A stretch of 7,633 nucleotides of DNA from Beijerinckiaceae bacterium. Lineage in GTDB: Bacteria > Pseudomonadota > Alphaproteobacteria > Rhizobiales > Beijerinckiaceae. The stretch lies in assembly GCA_947455285.1 (NCBI GenBank), contig CANGOK010000160.1, positions 1 to 7,633 on the forward strand. Direction: 5' to 3'. The first letter of the stretch is position 1; the number at the start of each line of letters is the position of its first letter. Positions 1 to 6,058 of this stretch are shown here, piece after piece. Under the pieces are notes generated by a model, which saw only the letters and a program-made list of their open reading frames with translations, did no database searches and had not been told where the DNA came from. The translations under genes were made by a program, and so were the position numbers.

Positions 1-122
1 GCGACGCCAGCCAGATCGCTATCCGAGAATGAAAGAAAGAGAATATCGGCGGGCGTCTGCCCAAGGTCGATCGCAGCTGCGCCTTCGTCGAGCGATACAG
101 TATCTGTTCGAAGAAGGTGCAT
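1..122 (-). CDS. cobN: Cobaltochelatase subunit CobN, N-terminal fragment (cut by window edge)
   Basis: CobN is the large subunit of the ATP-dependent aerobic cobaltochelatase (CobNST), which inserts cobalt into hydrogenobyrinic acid a,c-diamide in the cytoplasm. Only the first 40 codons are present; the reading frame runs off the left edge with no stop. The fragment begins MHLLRTDT and contains IDLGQTPADILFLSFSDSDL, which I recognise as the conserved start of alphaproteobacterial CobN. The ATG follows the cobW stop after 11 bases, so it is the third gene of the riboswitch-controlled operon and probably translationally coupled; the ribosome binding site is weak (an ACGGGC stretch at best). 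A longer open frame over the same bases in another register (19-333) is a shadow. Identity rests on a short but distinctive stretch plus the cobW-cobN gene order, which is standard in this group. Confidence 0.88.
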   Translation of the reverse strand, partial: MHLLRTDTVSLDEGAAAIDLGQTPADILFLSFSDSDLAGV

Positions 123-133
123 GGCGGCGCCCG

Positions 134-1174
134 TTACTGCGCCGACAAGGCTGCGCTGATCGCAGAGCGATCAATGCCCTTTTCGCCGATAAAGACGAGG
201 CTGCCAGAGCGGGGAGCATCCGCAGGCCATGCGCCATCGAAATGATTACGGAACCGCGTTCCCACGCCCTGCACCAGAAGCCGCATGGGCTTGCCCGAGA
301 CCTCCACATATCCCTTGATGCGCAGCACGTCATGGGCGCTGGCGATATCTTGCAGGCGCGCGATGAAGGCAGCCGTATCGGCGATGGCCTTCACAGGCAG
401 CGCGAAACTGTCGAAATCCTCGTGATCGTGATCCTCCTCGCCATCATGATGCGAGGGGCGGTTCGCGAGATCATCTTCCGCCTGCGCCTTCAGCCCCAGC
501 AGGATTTCAGCGGCGACCTTGCCCTCGCGCGTCTCGACGATGCGCACCGCGCGCGGAACGGCGGCCTCGATTTCGGTGGAGACGCGCTTGATCTCCTCGC
601 CCTCCATCAGATCGGTCTTATTGAGGACGATGAGATCGGCGCAGAGAAGCTGATCCGTATAGACTTCCTCAAGCGGGTTATCATGGTCGATGGCCATGTC
701 TTCGGCGCGCTGGGCCAGAAGCTTCTCGGGATCATCAGCGAAGCGCCCCGCCGCGACCGCAGCGCCATCGACGACCGCAATCACCGCATCAACGGTCAGA
801 CGCGCGCGGATGGGCGGCCAGTCGAAGGCCTTCACGAGCGGCTTTGGCAAGGCGAGGCCTGATGTTTCTATGACGATATGATCGGGGCGCTGCGGCAGGC
901 TGAGAAGCCGCTCCATCGCTGGCGCGAAATCGTCCGCCACCGTGCAGCAGATGCAGCCATTGGCGAGCTCCACGATATTCTCTTCAGGACAGCTTTCGAC
1001 GCCGCACGAACGCAGAATGTCGCCATCGACGCCGACATCGCCAAATTCGTTGATGATGAGCGCAAGCCGACGGCCACCCGCATTCTCCAGCAGGTTGCGG
1101 ATCACAGTCGTCTTTCCCGCGCCCAGAAAGCCCGTGATGATCGTGACCGGAATTTTGGTGAAATCAGCGGTCAT
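134..1174 (-). CDS. cobW: CobW, cobalamin-associated GTPase / cobalt chaperone (COG0523)
   Basis: CobW is a G3E-family P-loop GTPase required for aerobic B12 synthesis and thought to deliver cobalt to, or assist, the CobNST chelatase. The 346-residue protein is full length. It has Walker A GFLGAGKTT (15-23), the family's metal-binding motif GCICC (73-77), ETSGLALP (103-110) as the switch region, the guanine-specificity motif NKTD (185-188), an acidic histidine-rich loop with five His between about 242 and 251, and a complete CobW C-terminal domain (about 255-346). The His-rich loop and the cobN neighbour favour true CobW over other COG0523 metallochaperones. The start is set by GGAG 9 bases upstream and by an ATGA overlap with the DUF1636 stop. 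Expression should follow the upstream cobalamin riboswitch. Direct cobalt delivery is family inference, not visible in sequence. Confidence 0.95.
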   Translation of the reverse strand: MTADFTKIPVTIITGFLGAGKTTVIRNLLENAGGRRLALIINEFGDVGVDGDILRSCGVESCPEENIVELANGCICCTVADDFAPAMERLLSLPQRPDHIVIETSGLALPKPLVKAFDWPPIRARLTVDAVIAVVDGAAVAAGRFADDPEKLLAQRAEDMAIDHDNPLEEVYTDQLLCADLIVLNKTDLMEGEEIKRVSTEIEAAVPRAVRIVETREGKVAAEILLGLKAQAEDDLANRPSHHDGEEDHDHEDFDSFALPVKAIADTAAFIARLQDIASAHDVLRIKGYVEVSGKPMRLLVQGVGTRFRNHFDGAWPADAPRSGSLVFIGEKGIDRSAISAALSAQ

Positions 1175-1560
1175 GGGTTCATCTCCGAAACAGATTTGAG
1201 CGGGGGCACGCGCGATATGACGCCGCGCTTGAGCGGCTCGGGCCGCTGCTTCCAGGGGATCAGGCCATCGCTCGTGGCGCCATAGAGCGCGGCGCCTTCG
1301 AGGATCACTTCGGCGCCAGCATCAGCGGGAAGATCGCCGTAAACATAGGTCCATTTGCCGGGGGCGGCGAAACTGATGGTGCAGGCGCGCTTGCACACGC
1401 TCAGGCATTCCACCGGCACGATCTCGACCGCCGCCTGCCGCTCGCCCGCCAATGCGCCGAGCGCCCTATGCAGGCGCGCGCCAGAGCGCTCATGGGCCGG
1501 CAGGCCGGCTTCATCGGCCAGCTTGCAGGTGGTGCAGACATAGATATGCGTGGTCGCCAT
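1171..1560 (-). CDS. DUF1636 (COG5469-type) cysteine-rich putative metal-binding protein
   Basis: This 129-residue soluble protein of unknown function is the first gene after the cobalamin riboswitch and overlaps cobW by 4 bases (ATGA). It resembles the DUF1636 family, often found beside cobW/cobN in alphaproteobacteria. Cysteines lie at 9 and 12 (CTTC) and at 52, 56 and 60 (CLSVCKRAC), followed by a PGKWTYVYGDL stretch. The spacing C-x2-C-x39-C-x3-C-x3-C recalls thioredoxin-fold [2Fe-2S] ferredoxins, whose second pair is C-x3-C, but the first pair is closer together and there is an extra Cys. There is no signal peptide or membrane segment. The start codon has an AGGACAGGG-like ribosome binding site 3-11 bases upstream. 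A role in cobalt handling or electron supply at the chelation step is inferred from cysteines and position only. Confidence 0.85.
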   Translation of the reverse strand: MATTHIYVCTTCKLADEAGLPAHERSGARLHRALGALAGERQAAVEIVPVECLSVCKRACTISFAAPGKWTYVYGDLPADAGAEVILEGAALYGATSDGLIPWKQRPEPLKRGVISRVPPLKSVSEMNP

Positions 1561-1603
1561 CGCCCTGTCCTGTCAGCGCCTCGCTGAGGGCGAGGCAGGG
1601 GCG
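1561..1603 (-). promoter_or_regulatory. Candidate SD-masking hairpin (riboswitch expression platform)
   Basis: In the minus-strand RNA, GCCTCGC (1596-1590) and GCGAGGC (1584-1578) form a perfect 7-base-pair stem with a 5-base loop. Outside it, CGCCCCTG (1603-1596) can pair with CAGGGCG (1567-1561) with one bulged C, sharing base 1596 with the inner stem. Together they would bury the ribosome binding site just before the start codon at 1560. No run of U follows the stem, so it is not an intrinsic terminator; translational control fits better and is usual for cobalamin riboswitches in proteobacteria. A G-rich tract upstream (1666-1659, GGGCGGGG) could compete for the same C-rich strand. Folding was done by eye only. 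Confidence 0.45.
1563..1571 (-). promoter_or_regulatory. Ribosome binding site of the DUF1636-cobW-cobN operon
   Basis: An AGGACAGGG-like purine-rich stretch ends two bases before the ATG at 1560, its best AGGA core lying about 7-11 bases upstream. It falls inside a potential hairpin (1561-1603), so its access may be the step controlled by the riboswitch. Confidence 0.55.
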
Positions 1604-1680
1604 CGGAGCCGGCGAAAGCCGTGTTCATGGCCGAGAGGCGATAAACAGCCCCGGGGCACCCCGCCCGGAGCGTTGCATGA
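1604..1680 (-). other. Leader between the riboswitch aptamer and the masking hairpin
   Basis: This stretch of the minus-strand transcript links the aptamer to the ribosome-binding-site hairpin. It contains a GC-rich self-complementary element at about 1652-1670, where CCGGG and CCCGG can pair around an 8-base loop. I see no convincing open reading frame, terminator or promoter in it. Confidence 0.4.
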
Positions 1681-1871
1681 GGTCGATGGCAGGTCTCCTG
1701 GCTTGCGGATCAACGTCCCTTGCCGCCTTCCCAGCCCATCCCAAGGGATCAGCCAGTGGCTTTGAGGCAAGTGACTACCCGCTCACAGTTGCGAGGGCAG
1801 CTATGGAATGGGCGGTTTGCGCCGCCGTCACCATATTCCCGATTAACCCTCCTGAGAGGGACCAATCAACC
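1681..1871 (-). ncRNA. Cobalamin riboswitch (AdoCbl class)
   Basis: Read on the minus strand, this segment shows the ordered conserved blocks of a cobalamin riboswitch: AGGGTTAATCGGGAA (about 1850-1836) and GGTGA near the 5' side, the core GCTGCCCTCGCAACTGTGAG (1802-1783), GCCACTGG (1760-1753), GGGAAGGCGG, and the B12 box AAGCCAGGAGACCTGCC ending at about 1688. The closing P1 helix can be drawn: GGTTGAT (1871-1865) with ATCGACC (1687-1681), seven pairs including one G-U, which sets the boundaries. It precedes DUF1636-cobW-cobN by about 120 bases and should lower their expression when adenosylcobalamin is plentiful. The plus strand here shows only the complement, so cobO is not its target. Ligand preference is inferred from the class I core. 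Confidence 0.96.
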
Positions 1872-1874
1872 TTA

Positions 1875-1905
1875 ATACCGTGCGGGAGCGGGGCATTGAT
1901 GTCAA
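1875..1905 (-). promoter_or_regulatory. Candidate sigma-70 promoter for the riboswitch operon
   Basis: On the minus strand a perfect TTGACA (1905-1900) lies just upstream of the riboswitch. A weak -10-like CGGTAT or GGTATT follows (about 1880-1874) after a longer than usual spacer of 19-20 bases. Transcription from here would begin within a few bases of the riboswitch P1 helix, as expected. The poor spacing and loose -10 keep this tentative. Confidence 0.35.
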
Positions 1906-1906
1906 T
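1895..1906. repeat. Short inverted repeat ATTGA-TG-TCAAT in the divergent control region
   Basis: Two 5-base arms flank a 2-base centre, between the riboswitch operon and cobO, and overlap the candidate -35 box of the minus-strand promoter. The half-sites resemble FNR/FixK half-sites (TTGAT and GTCAA), but the normal 4-base spacer is missing, so a match to that family is not supported. It could be an operator or chance. Confidence 0.3.
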
Positions 1907-1977
1907 TCCCTTTCCGTGGCATCCCTTGGCGCTTCATGGGCGCTCCGGGCGCCGCCACACCTGACAGGCCCACTGAA
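1907..1977 (+). promoter_or_regulatory. cobO 5' leader (promoter not resolved)
   Basis: This is the only space for a cobO-cobQ promoter and leader. I see no good -35/-10 pair. A small hairpin is possible at 1939-1953 (GGCGC, 5-base loop, GCGCC). GACAGG at about 1964-1969 may serve as a weak ribosome binding site for the ATG at 1978. No riboswitch signature exists on this strand. Confidence 0.35.
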
Positions 1978-2595
1978 ATGAGCGCACAGGACACCGACGC
2001 CGAGCGCCGCCATCGCGAGAAGATGGCGAAGCGCAAACAGGTTCAGGATGCTGAAGTCGCCTCCAAGACCATCGCAGAGAAGGCCCTGCTCATCGTCAAC
2101 ACTGGGCCGGGCAAGGGAAAGTCCACCGCCGCTTTCGGCCTGATTATGCGCGCGCTCGGCTATGGCTGGCGCGTGGGCGTGGTGCAGTTCATCAAGGGCG
2201 CGTGGGAGACGGGCGAGCGCAAGACCCTCGCGCATTTTCCCGATCAGGTCTCATGGCATACGATGGGCGAGGGCTTCACCTGGGAGACGCAGGACCGCGC
2301 ACGGGATGTGGCGGCGGCGCAAGCTGCCTGGGGCAAGGCGCTTGATCTCATGGCCGACCCCTCGATCCGCCTGTTGGTGCTTGATGAGCTCAACATCGCC
2401 CTGCGCTATGATTATCTTCCGTTCACCGAGGTGATTGATGCGCTCAAGGCCCGCCGCAGCGATCTGCATGTGGTCGTGACCGGCCGCAACGCGAAGCCCG
2501 AATTGATCGAGGCGGCGGATCTCGTCACCGAGATGGTCGCGGTGAAGCATCATTTCTCTGCGGGCGTGAAGGCGCAGGAGGGGATCGAGTTTTGA
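1978..2595 (+). CDS. cobO: Cob(I)yrinic acid a,c-diamide adenosyltransferase CobO (CobA/BtuR family)
   Basis: CobO transfers the adenosyl group of ATP to the reduced corrin cobalt, forming the Co-C5' bond, in the cytoplasm. The 205-residue protein has the family's layout: a charged N-terminal helix with HREKMAKRK (12-20) and VQDAEVASKT, the P-loop GPGKGKST (43-50), VGVVQFIKGAW (66-76), GEGFTWETQD (97-106) and the Walker B-like LLVLDELN (132-139). The ATG at 1978 is chosen because homologs begin just before the HREKM helix and GACAGG lies about 9 bases upstream. An in-frame ATG at 1936 would add 14 residues but has no ribosome binding site and a Pro/Ala-rich unconserved extension. The gene overlaps cobQ by 4 bases and diverges from the riboswitch operon, so the two form a separate transcription unit. 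Confidence 0.95.
   Translation: MSAQDTDAERRHREKMAKRKQVQDAEVASKTIAEKALLIVNTGPGKGKSTAAFGLIMRALGYGWRVGVVQFIKGAWETGERKTLAHFPDQVSWHTMGEGFTWETQDRARDVAAAQAAWGKALDLMADPSIRLLVLDELNIALRYDYLPFTEVIDALKARRSDLHVVVTGRNAKPELIEAADLVTEMVAVKHHFSAGVKAQEGIEF
2576..2583 (+). promoter_or_regulatory. Strong ribosome binding site fixing the TTG start of cobQ
   Basis: AGGAGGGG sits inside the last codons of cobO, with 8 bases between it and the TTG at 2592. This is the best Shine-Dalgarno match in the window and supports the rare TTG start over the in-frame ATG at 2619. Confidence 0.7.
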
Positions 2596-4061
2596 GCCCC
2601 AGGCGCGGCAAGGCCCTCATGATTCAGGGCGTGGGCTCCGACGTCGGCAAATCGCTGATCGTCGCCGGGCTCTGCCGCGCCTTCCGCAAGCGCGGGCTCA
2701 AGGTGCGCCCCTTCAAGCCGCAGAACATGTCGAACAATGCGGCGGTGACGGCTGACGGCGGCGAGATCGGCCGCGCGCAGACTCTTCAGGCGCGGGCCTG
2801 CGGCGCTCCGGCCAGCGTGCATATGAACCCGGTTCTGCTGAAGCCCCAGAGCCAGATTGGCTCGCAGATCGTCGTGCAGGGCAAGGTGATCGGCAACGCC
2901 AATGCGCGCGATTATCAGGCGCTCAAGCCGCGCCTCATGGGCGCCGTGCTCGAGAGCTTCGAGCTTCTGCGGTCTGAAGCGGATCTGGTGATCGTCGAAG
3001 GCGCAGGCAGCGCGGCGGAGATCAACCTGCGCGCCAACGACATCGCCAACATGGGCTTCGCCCGCGCCGCCAATACGCCCGTGATCCTTCTGGGCGATAT
3101 CGACCGGGGCGGCGTCATCGCGCAGATCGTCGGCACGCAGGCGGTGATCGCGCCAGAGGATGCGGCGCTGGTCGTGGGCTTCATGGTCAACCGCTTTCGT
3201 GGCGACCCAACCCTGTTCGAGGCGGGGCTGCTGGCCATAGCGGAACGCTCGGCCTGGCCATCGCTCGGCCTCATCCCCTATTTCGCGCAGGCCTCACGCC
3301 TGCCTGCGGAAGACGCGCTGGCGCTCGACCAACGGAATGAGCCCGGCGACGCCCCCGTCACCATCGCCGTGTTGCAACTGCCCCGCATTTCCAATTTTGA
3401 TGATTTCGACCCTCTGAAGGGCGAGCCCGGCGTGCGGCTTGTCTTCGTGCGGCGGGGGGAGACGATCCCGGTCGAAGCGCAACTGGTGATCATCCCGGGC
3501 TCAAAAGCGACCATCGCCGACCTCGCGGCCCTGCGCTCCGAGGGCTGGCACATAGACCTCGCCGCCCATGAGCGGCGCGGCGGAAAGGTGCTGGGGATCT
3601 GCGGCGGCTATCAGATGCTGGGCCGGAGCATCGAGGACCCGCAGGGGCTTGAGGGCGAAACCCGCGCCTGCGAGGGGCTTGGCATGCTCAACGTGCGAAC
3701 GGTGATGACGCCATCCAAGGCGCTGGAGCAGGTTTCCGGCCGCTGCCTGCCGGAAGGCGCGCCCTTCAGCGGTTATGAGATTCATATCGGACGCACAGAC
3801 GGCGCCGATGCGCAGCGGCCAGTTCTCGAAATGGCCGATGGACGACGCGACGGCGCCATTTCAGCAAACGGGCGCGTGCGCGGCCTCTATGTGCATGGAC
3901 TTTTCAACGATGATGGACAGCGCAAGGCATGGCTGAAATGGATCGGCGCAGGGGCTTCTGATTTCGCCTATGAGCAGAGCATCGAGGACACGCTCGATGC
4001 GCTGGCGGCGCATCTTGAGCAGCACATCGATTGCGACAGGATCCTCAGCCTAGCGCGATGA
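2592..4061 (+). CDS. cobQ: Cobyric acid synthase CobQ (glutamine-hydrolysing; CbiP)
   Basis: CobQ uses glutamine and ATP to amidate carboxylates b, d, e and g of adenosylcobyrinic acid a,c-diamide, giving cobyric acid. The 489-residue protein is full length. The N-terminal dethiobiotin-synthetase-like domain has GVGSDVGKS (13-21), RPFKPQNMSNN, EGAGSAAEINL (136-146) and GDIDRGG (168-174). The C-terminal glutamine amidotransferase domain carries the nucleophile elbow GICGGYQMLG with Cys337, and YVHGLFND with His435. Translation most likely begins at TTG 2592, which overlaps the cobO stop (TTGA) and has a strong ribosome binding site; the ATG at 2619 would remove nine residues and leave little before the P-loop strand. 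The 3' end overlaps the convergent cbiB by 17 bases, and no terminator is seen there. Confidence 0.96.
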   Translation: MSPRRGKALMIQGVGSDVGKSLIVAGLCRAFRKRGLKVRPFKPQNMSNNAAVTADGGEIGRAQTLQARACGAPASVHMNPVLLKPQSQIGSQIVVQGKVIGNANARDYQALKPRLMGAVLESFELLRSEADLVIVEGAGSAAEINLRANDIANMGFARAANTPVILLGDIDRGGVIAQIVGTQAVIAPEDAALVVGFMVNRFRGDPTLFEAGLLAIAERSAWPSLGLIPYFAQASRLPAEDALALDQRNEPGDAPVTIAVLQLPRISNFDDFDPLKGEPGVRLVFVRRGETIPVEAQLVIIPGSKATIADLAALRSEGWHIDLAAHERRGGKVLGICGGYQMLGRSIEDPQGLEGETRACEGLGMLNVRTVMTPSKALEQVSGRCLPEGAPFSGYEIHIGRTDGADAQRPVLEMADGRRDGAISANGRVRGLYVHGLFNDDGQRKAWLKWIGAGASDFAYEQSIEDTLDALAAHLEQHIDCDRILSLAR

Positions 4062-5019
4062 CGAGCGCCGCTGCGCCGAACACGACCAAGGCCTGAACGA
4101 CGAGCGCACGGCGATAGAGCCGCAGCGCATTGCGGATGTCTCTGGCGGCGGCCTCCGCCCGGCCTGAGCCCATGTAGGCGTCCTCAGTCAATTCCGAGCC
4201 GTAGACGCGCGGTCCAGCGAGCCTGAGCCCCAGCGCCCCCGCCATGGCCGCCTCCGGCCAACCGGCGTTGGGCGAGCGATGGCGCCTCGCGTCACGCCAG
4301 ACCGCCACGGAGGCCTCACGGGCCGATAGGGCCGGGGTCAGGGCGGCGGCGATCAGAAGGAACAGCGCCGTCAGCCGCGACGCCGGAAGGTTGATCAGGT
4401 CGTCAAACCTCGCCGCAGCCCAACCGAAGGCTTCATGGCGCTTCGTGCGATGGCCGATCATGCTGTCGGCGGTGTTGGCCGCCTTGTAGACGACCCCGCC
4501 CGGCAGCCCCCCCACCGCCGTCCAGAACAAGGGCGCCACGACGCCATCGGAGAAGTTTTCCGCAAGGCTCTCGATGGCCGCGCGGCAGACGCCAGCCTCG
4601 TCGAGCACCGAAACATTGCGGCCCACGATCATGGAGACGGCCTGTCGTCCGCCCTCCAGCCCCTCGGTTTCGAGCCCCGAAGCGACGGCGGCGACATGCT
4701 CGTAAAGGCTGCGCTGGGCGGGCAGGCTCGCCGCAAGGAGGGCGAGGACTGCAAAGCCCGCGTAGCCCGTCAGCATCCCTTGCAGCCCCAGCGCGAGGCC
4801 CCAGGTGAGGGCGAGCAGGATCACAAGCGCCCCGCAGCCCGCCAGCTTGCGGGCGGTGAAGGACGCCCCCTCTCGGTTAAGCGAGCGGTCCAGCAGGCGG
4901 ATCAAGGCGCCAATCCAGGTCACGGGATGGCCGATTGCGCGGTAGACGGCTTGGGGATAACCAAACAGGGCTTCGCAGGTGAGCGCTGCAGCGGCGAGGA
5001 GCAGGGACGCGGTGAGCAT
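4045..5019 (-). CDS. cbiB: Adenosylcobinamide-phosphate synthase CbiB (CobD of the aerobic pathway)
   Basis: This inner-membrane enzyme joins adenosylcobyric acid to (R)-1-amino-2-propanol O-phosphate, the step that follows CobQ and uses the CobC product. The 324-residue protein shows the family signatures FGYPQAVYRAIGHPVTWIG (19-37), GRNVSVLD (133-140), ESLAENFSDGVVAPLFW (150-166), NTADSMIGH (182-190) and FDDLINLPASRL. Hydrophobic segments near 2-18, 60-80, 83-99, about 210-230 and 305-323 fit a polytopic protein. The ATG at 5019 is chosen because MLTASLLLAAAALTCEALFG is the usual start and GGTAGG lies a few bases upstream; the frame stays open to an ATG at 5145, but that extension lies in cobC coding sequence and is unlike the family. 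The gene is wedged between cobQ (convergent, overlapping) and cobC (divergent). Confidence 0.94.
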   Translation of the reverse strand: MLTASLLLAAAALTCEALFGYPQAVYRAIGHPVTWIGALIRLLDRSLNREGASFTARKLAGCGALVILLALTWGLALGLQGMLTGYAGFAVLALLAASLPAQRSLYEHVAAVASGLETEGLEGGRQAVSMIVGRNVSVLDEAGVCRAAIESLAENFSDGVVAPLFWTAVGGLPGGVVYKAANTADSMIGHRTKRHEAFGWAAARFDDLINLPASRLTALFLLIAAALTPALSAREASVAVWRDARRHRSPNAGWPEAAMAGALGLRLAGPRVYGSELTEDAYMGSGRAEAAARDIRNALRLYRRALVVQALVVFGAAALVIALG

Positions 5020-6052
5020 GAGCCTACCAATGGGCGTGAACAGCGATGCGGAACGGCTCCTCCAGCACGGCGGAAACCTCGCCGCAGCCCGGAGGCTTTT
5101 CCCCCGCGCGCCTGAACCGTGGATAGACCTCTCCACCGGGATCAACGCCAGACCTTACCCGGTGGGCGAGATTTCTGCGGCATCATGGCGGCGTTTGCCA
5201 GAAGAAAATGCGACGTCCGCGCTGGAAGAGACGGCGAAGCGCGCCTATGGCGCCGCCAAATCAGCCTGCGTCGTCGCAGCGCCCGGCACGCAGGCGCTGA
5301 TCGGCCTGCTACCCCTGCTCTTCCCCGCCACGCGGGTCGGGATTCTCGATTTCACCTATGGAGAGCACGAACTGTGCTGGACTGGGGCAGGCGCGCAGGT
5401 CGAGACAGTCAGGGACCTCGATGCGCTGGCCGCGTTTGACCACGCCGTCATCGTGAACCCCAACAATCCCGACGGGCGGCTGCACGCGCCTTCAGCTCTG
5501 CTTGGCCTAGCCGCCAAACTCGCGGCGCGGAGCGGGCGGCTGATCGTGGACGAGGCCTTCGCGGATTTTCTGCCGCAAGAAGCGAGCGTCGCCCCCATTT
5601 TGCCGCCAGCTGGTCTGATCGTGCTGCGCTCGTTCGGAAAGGCCTATGGGCTGGCGGGCCTGCGGCTTGGCTTCGCGCTTGCGGGCGCTGAGGACGCCGC
5701 ACGGTTGCGCCGCGCGCTGGGGCCTTGGCCGGTTTCGGGCGCTGCCATCGAGATCGGTCTTCGCGCCCTTGGCGACCACCTATGGCTGGACAAGGCCCGC
5801 GCCCACGCACAGCATGATGCGGAACGCCTCGATCAACTCCTGCGCGCGGCGGGCTTCGCGCCTGCAGGCGGAACGCCGCTCTTTCGCTGGGTCGGATGCG
5901 GCGACGCCCATGCGGCCTTCCGCAAACTCGCGGAGGCCGGGGTTTTGGCGCGCGCCTTCAAGAGCGAGCCTCAGGCGCTGCGCTTTGGCGTGCCCGCAGA
6001 TGAGGCTGTCTGGGAGGAGCTCGCCCGGCGGCTGGAGACGATCCGCCTCTGA
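5018..6052 (+). CDS. cobC: Threonine-phosphate decarboxylase CobC (PLP-dependent)
   Basis: CobC is a fold-type I, aspartate-aminotransferase-like PLP enzyme that decarboxylates L-threonine O-3-phosphate to (R)-1-amino-2-propanol O-phosphate, the linker CbiB attaches. With the start at 5018 it has 344 residues, close to the family norm. Visible motifs are HGGNL near the N-terminus, WIDLSTGINARPYPV, the cofactor-binding VAAPGTQALIGLLP, VNPNNPDGR (NPNNPDG 147-153), VDEAFADF, and RSFGKAYGLAGLRLGF with Lys208 as the expected Schiff-base lysine. The start is uncertain: ATG 5018 overlaps the cbiB start on the other strand; ATG 5030 and GTG 5036 are shorter options nearer the conserved HGG, and GTG 4979 is the longest. 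None has a strong ribosome binding site. It ends 6 bases before the convergent sulfatase. Confidence 0.93.
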   Translation: MSLPMGVNSDAERLLQHGGNLAAARRLFPRAPEPWIDLSTGINARPYPVGEISAASWRRLPEENATSALEETAKRAYGAAKSACVVAAPGTQALIGLLPLLFPATRVGILDFTYGEHELCWTGAGAQVETVRDLDALAAFDHAVIVNPNNPDGRLHAPSALLGLAAKLAARSGRLIVDEAFADFLPQEASVAPILPPAGLIVLRSFGKAYGLAGLRLGFALAGAEDAARLRRALGPWPVSGAAIEIGLRALGDHLWLDKARAHAQHDAERLDQLLRAAGFAPAGGTPLFRWVGCGDAHAAFRKLAEAGVLARAFKSEPQALRFGVPADEAVWEELARRLETIRL

Positions 6053-6058
6053 CGAGTT

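Noticed and set aside
19..333. A 104-codon minus-strand frame at the left edge.
   Set aside because: It is out of register with both cobW and cobN, and its Arg/Ser-rich product resembles nothing; the true cobN start at 122 explains the region.
29..862. A 277-codon open frame on the plus strand.
   Set aside because: It lies antisense to cobW, has no family motifs, and reflects codon bias in GC-rich DNA; cobW on the other strand has every expected motif.
878..1285. A 135-codon plus-strand frame across the DUF1636-cobW junction.
   Set aside because: Antisense to two well supported genes, with no recognisable domain or ribosome binding site.
1578..1596. A possible intrinsic terminator in the riboswitch leader.
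   Set aside because: The stem is not followed by a U tract; it sits against the ribosome binding site, which fits translational masking better.
1895..1906. A possible FNR/FixK box.
   Set aside because: The half-sites are similar, but the 4-base spacer required by that family is absent.
1452..1964. A 170-codon plus-strand frame covering the riboswitch region.
   Set aside because: It runs through the complement of the riboswitch, and its composition is that of a non-coding translation.
4435..5115. A 226-codon plus-strand frame inside cbiB.
   Set aside because: Antisense to conserved CbiB motifs; the product is a charged, low-complexity shadow.
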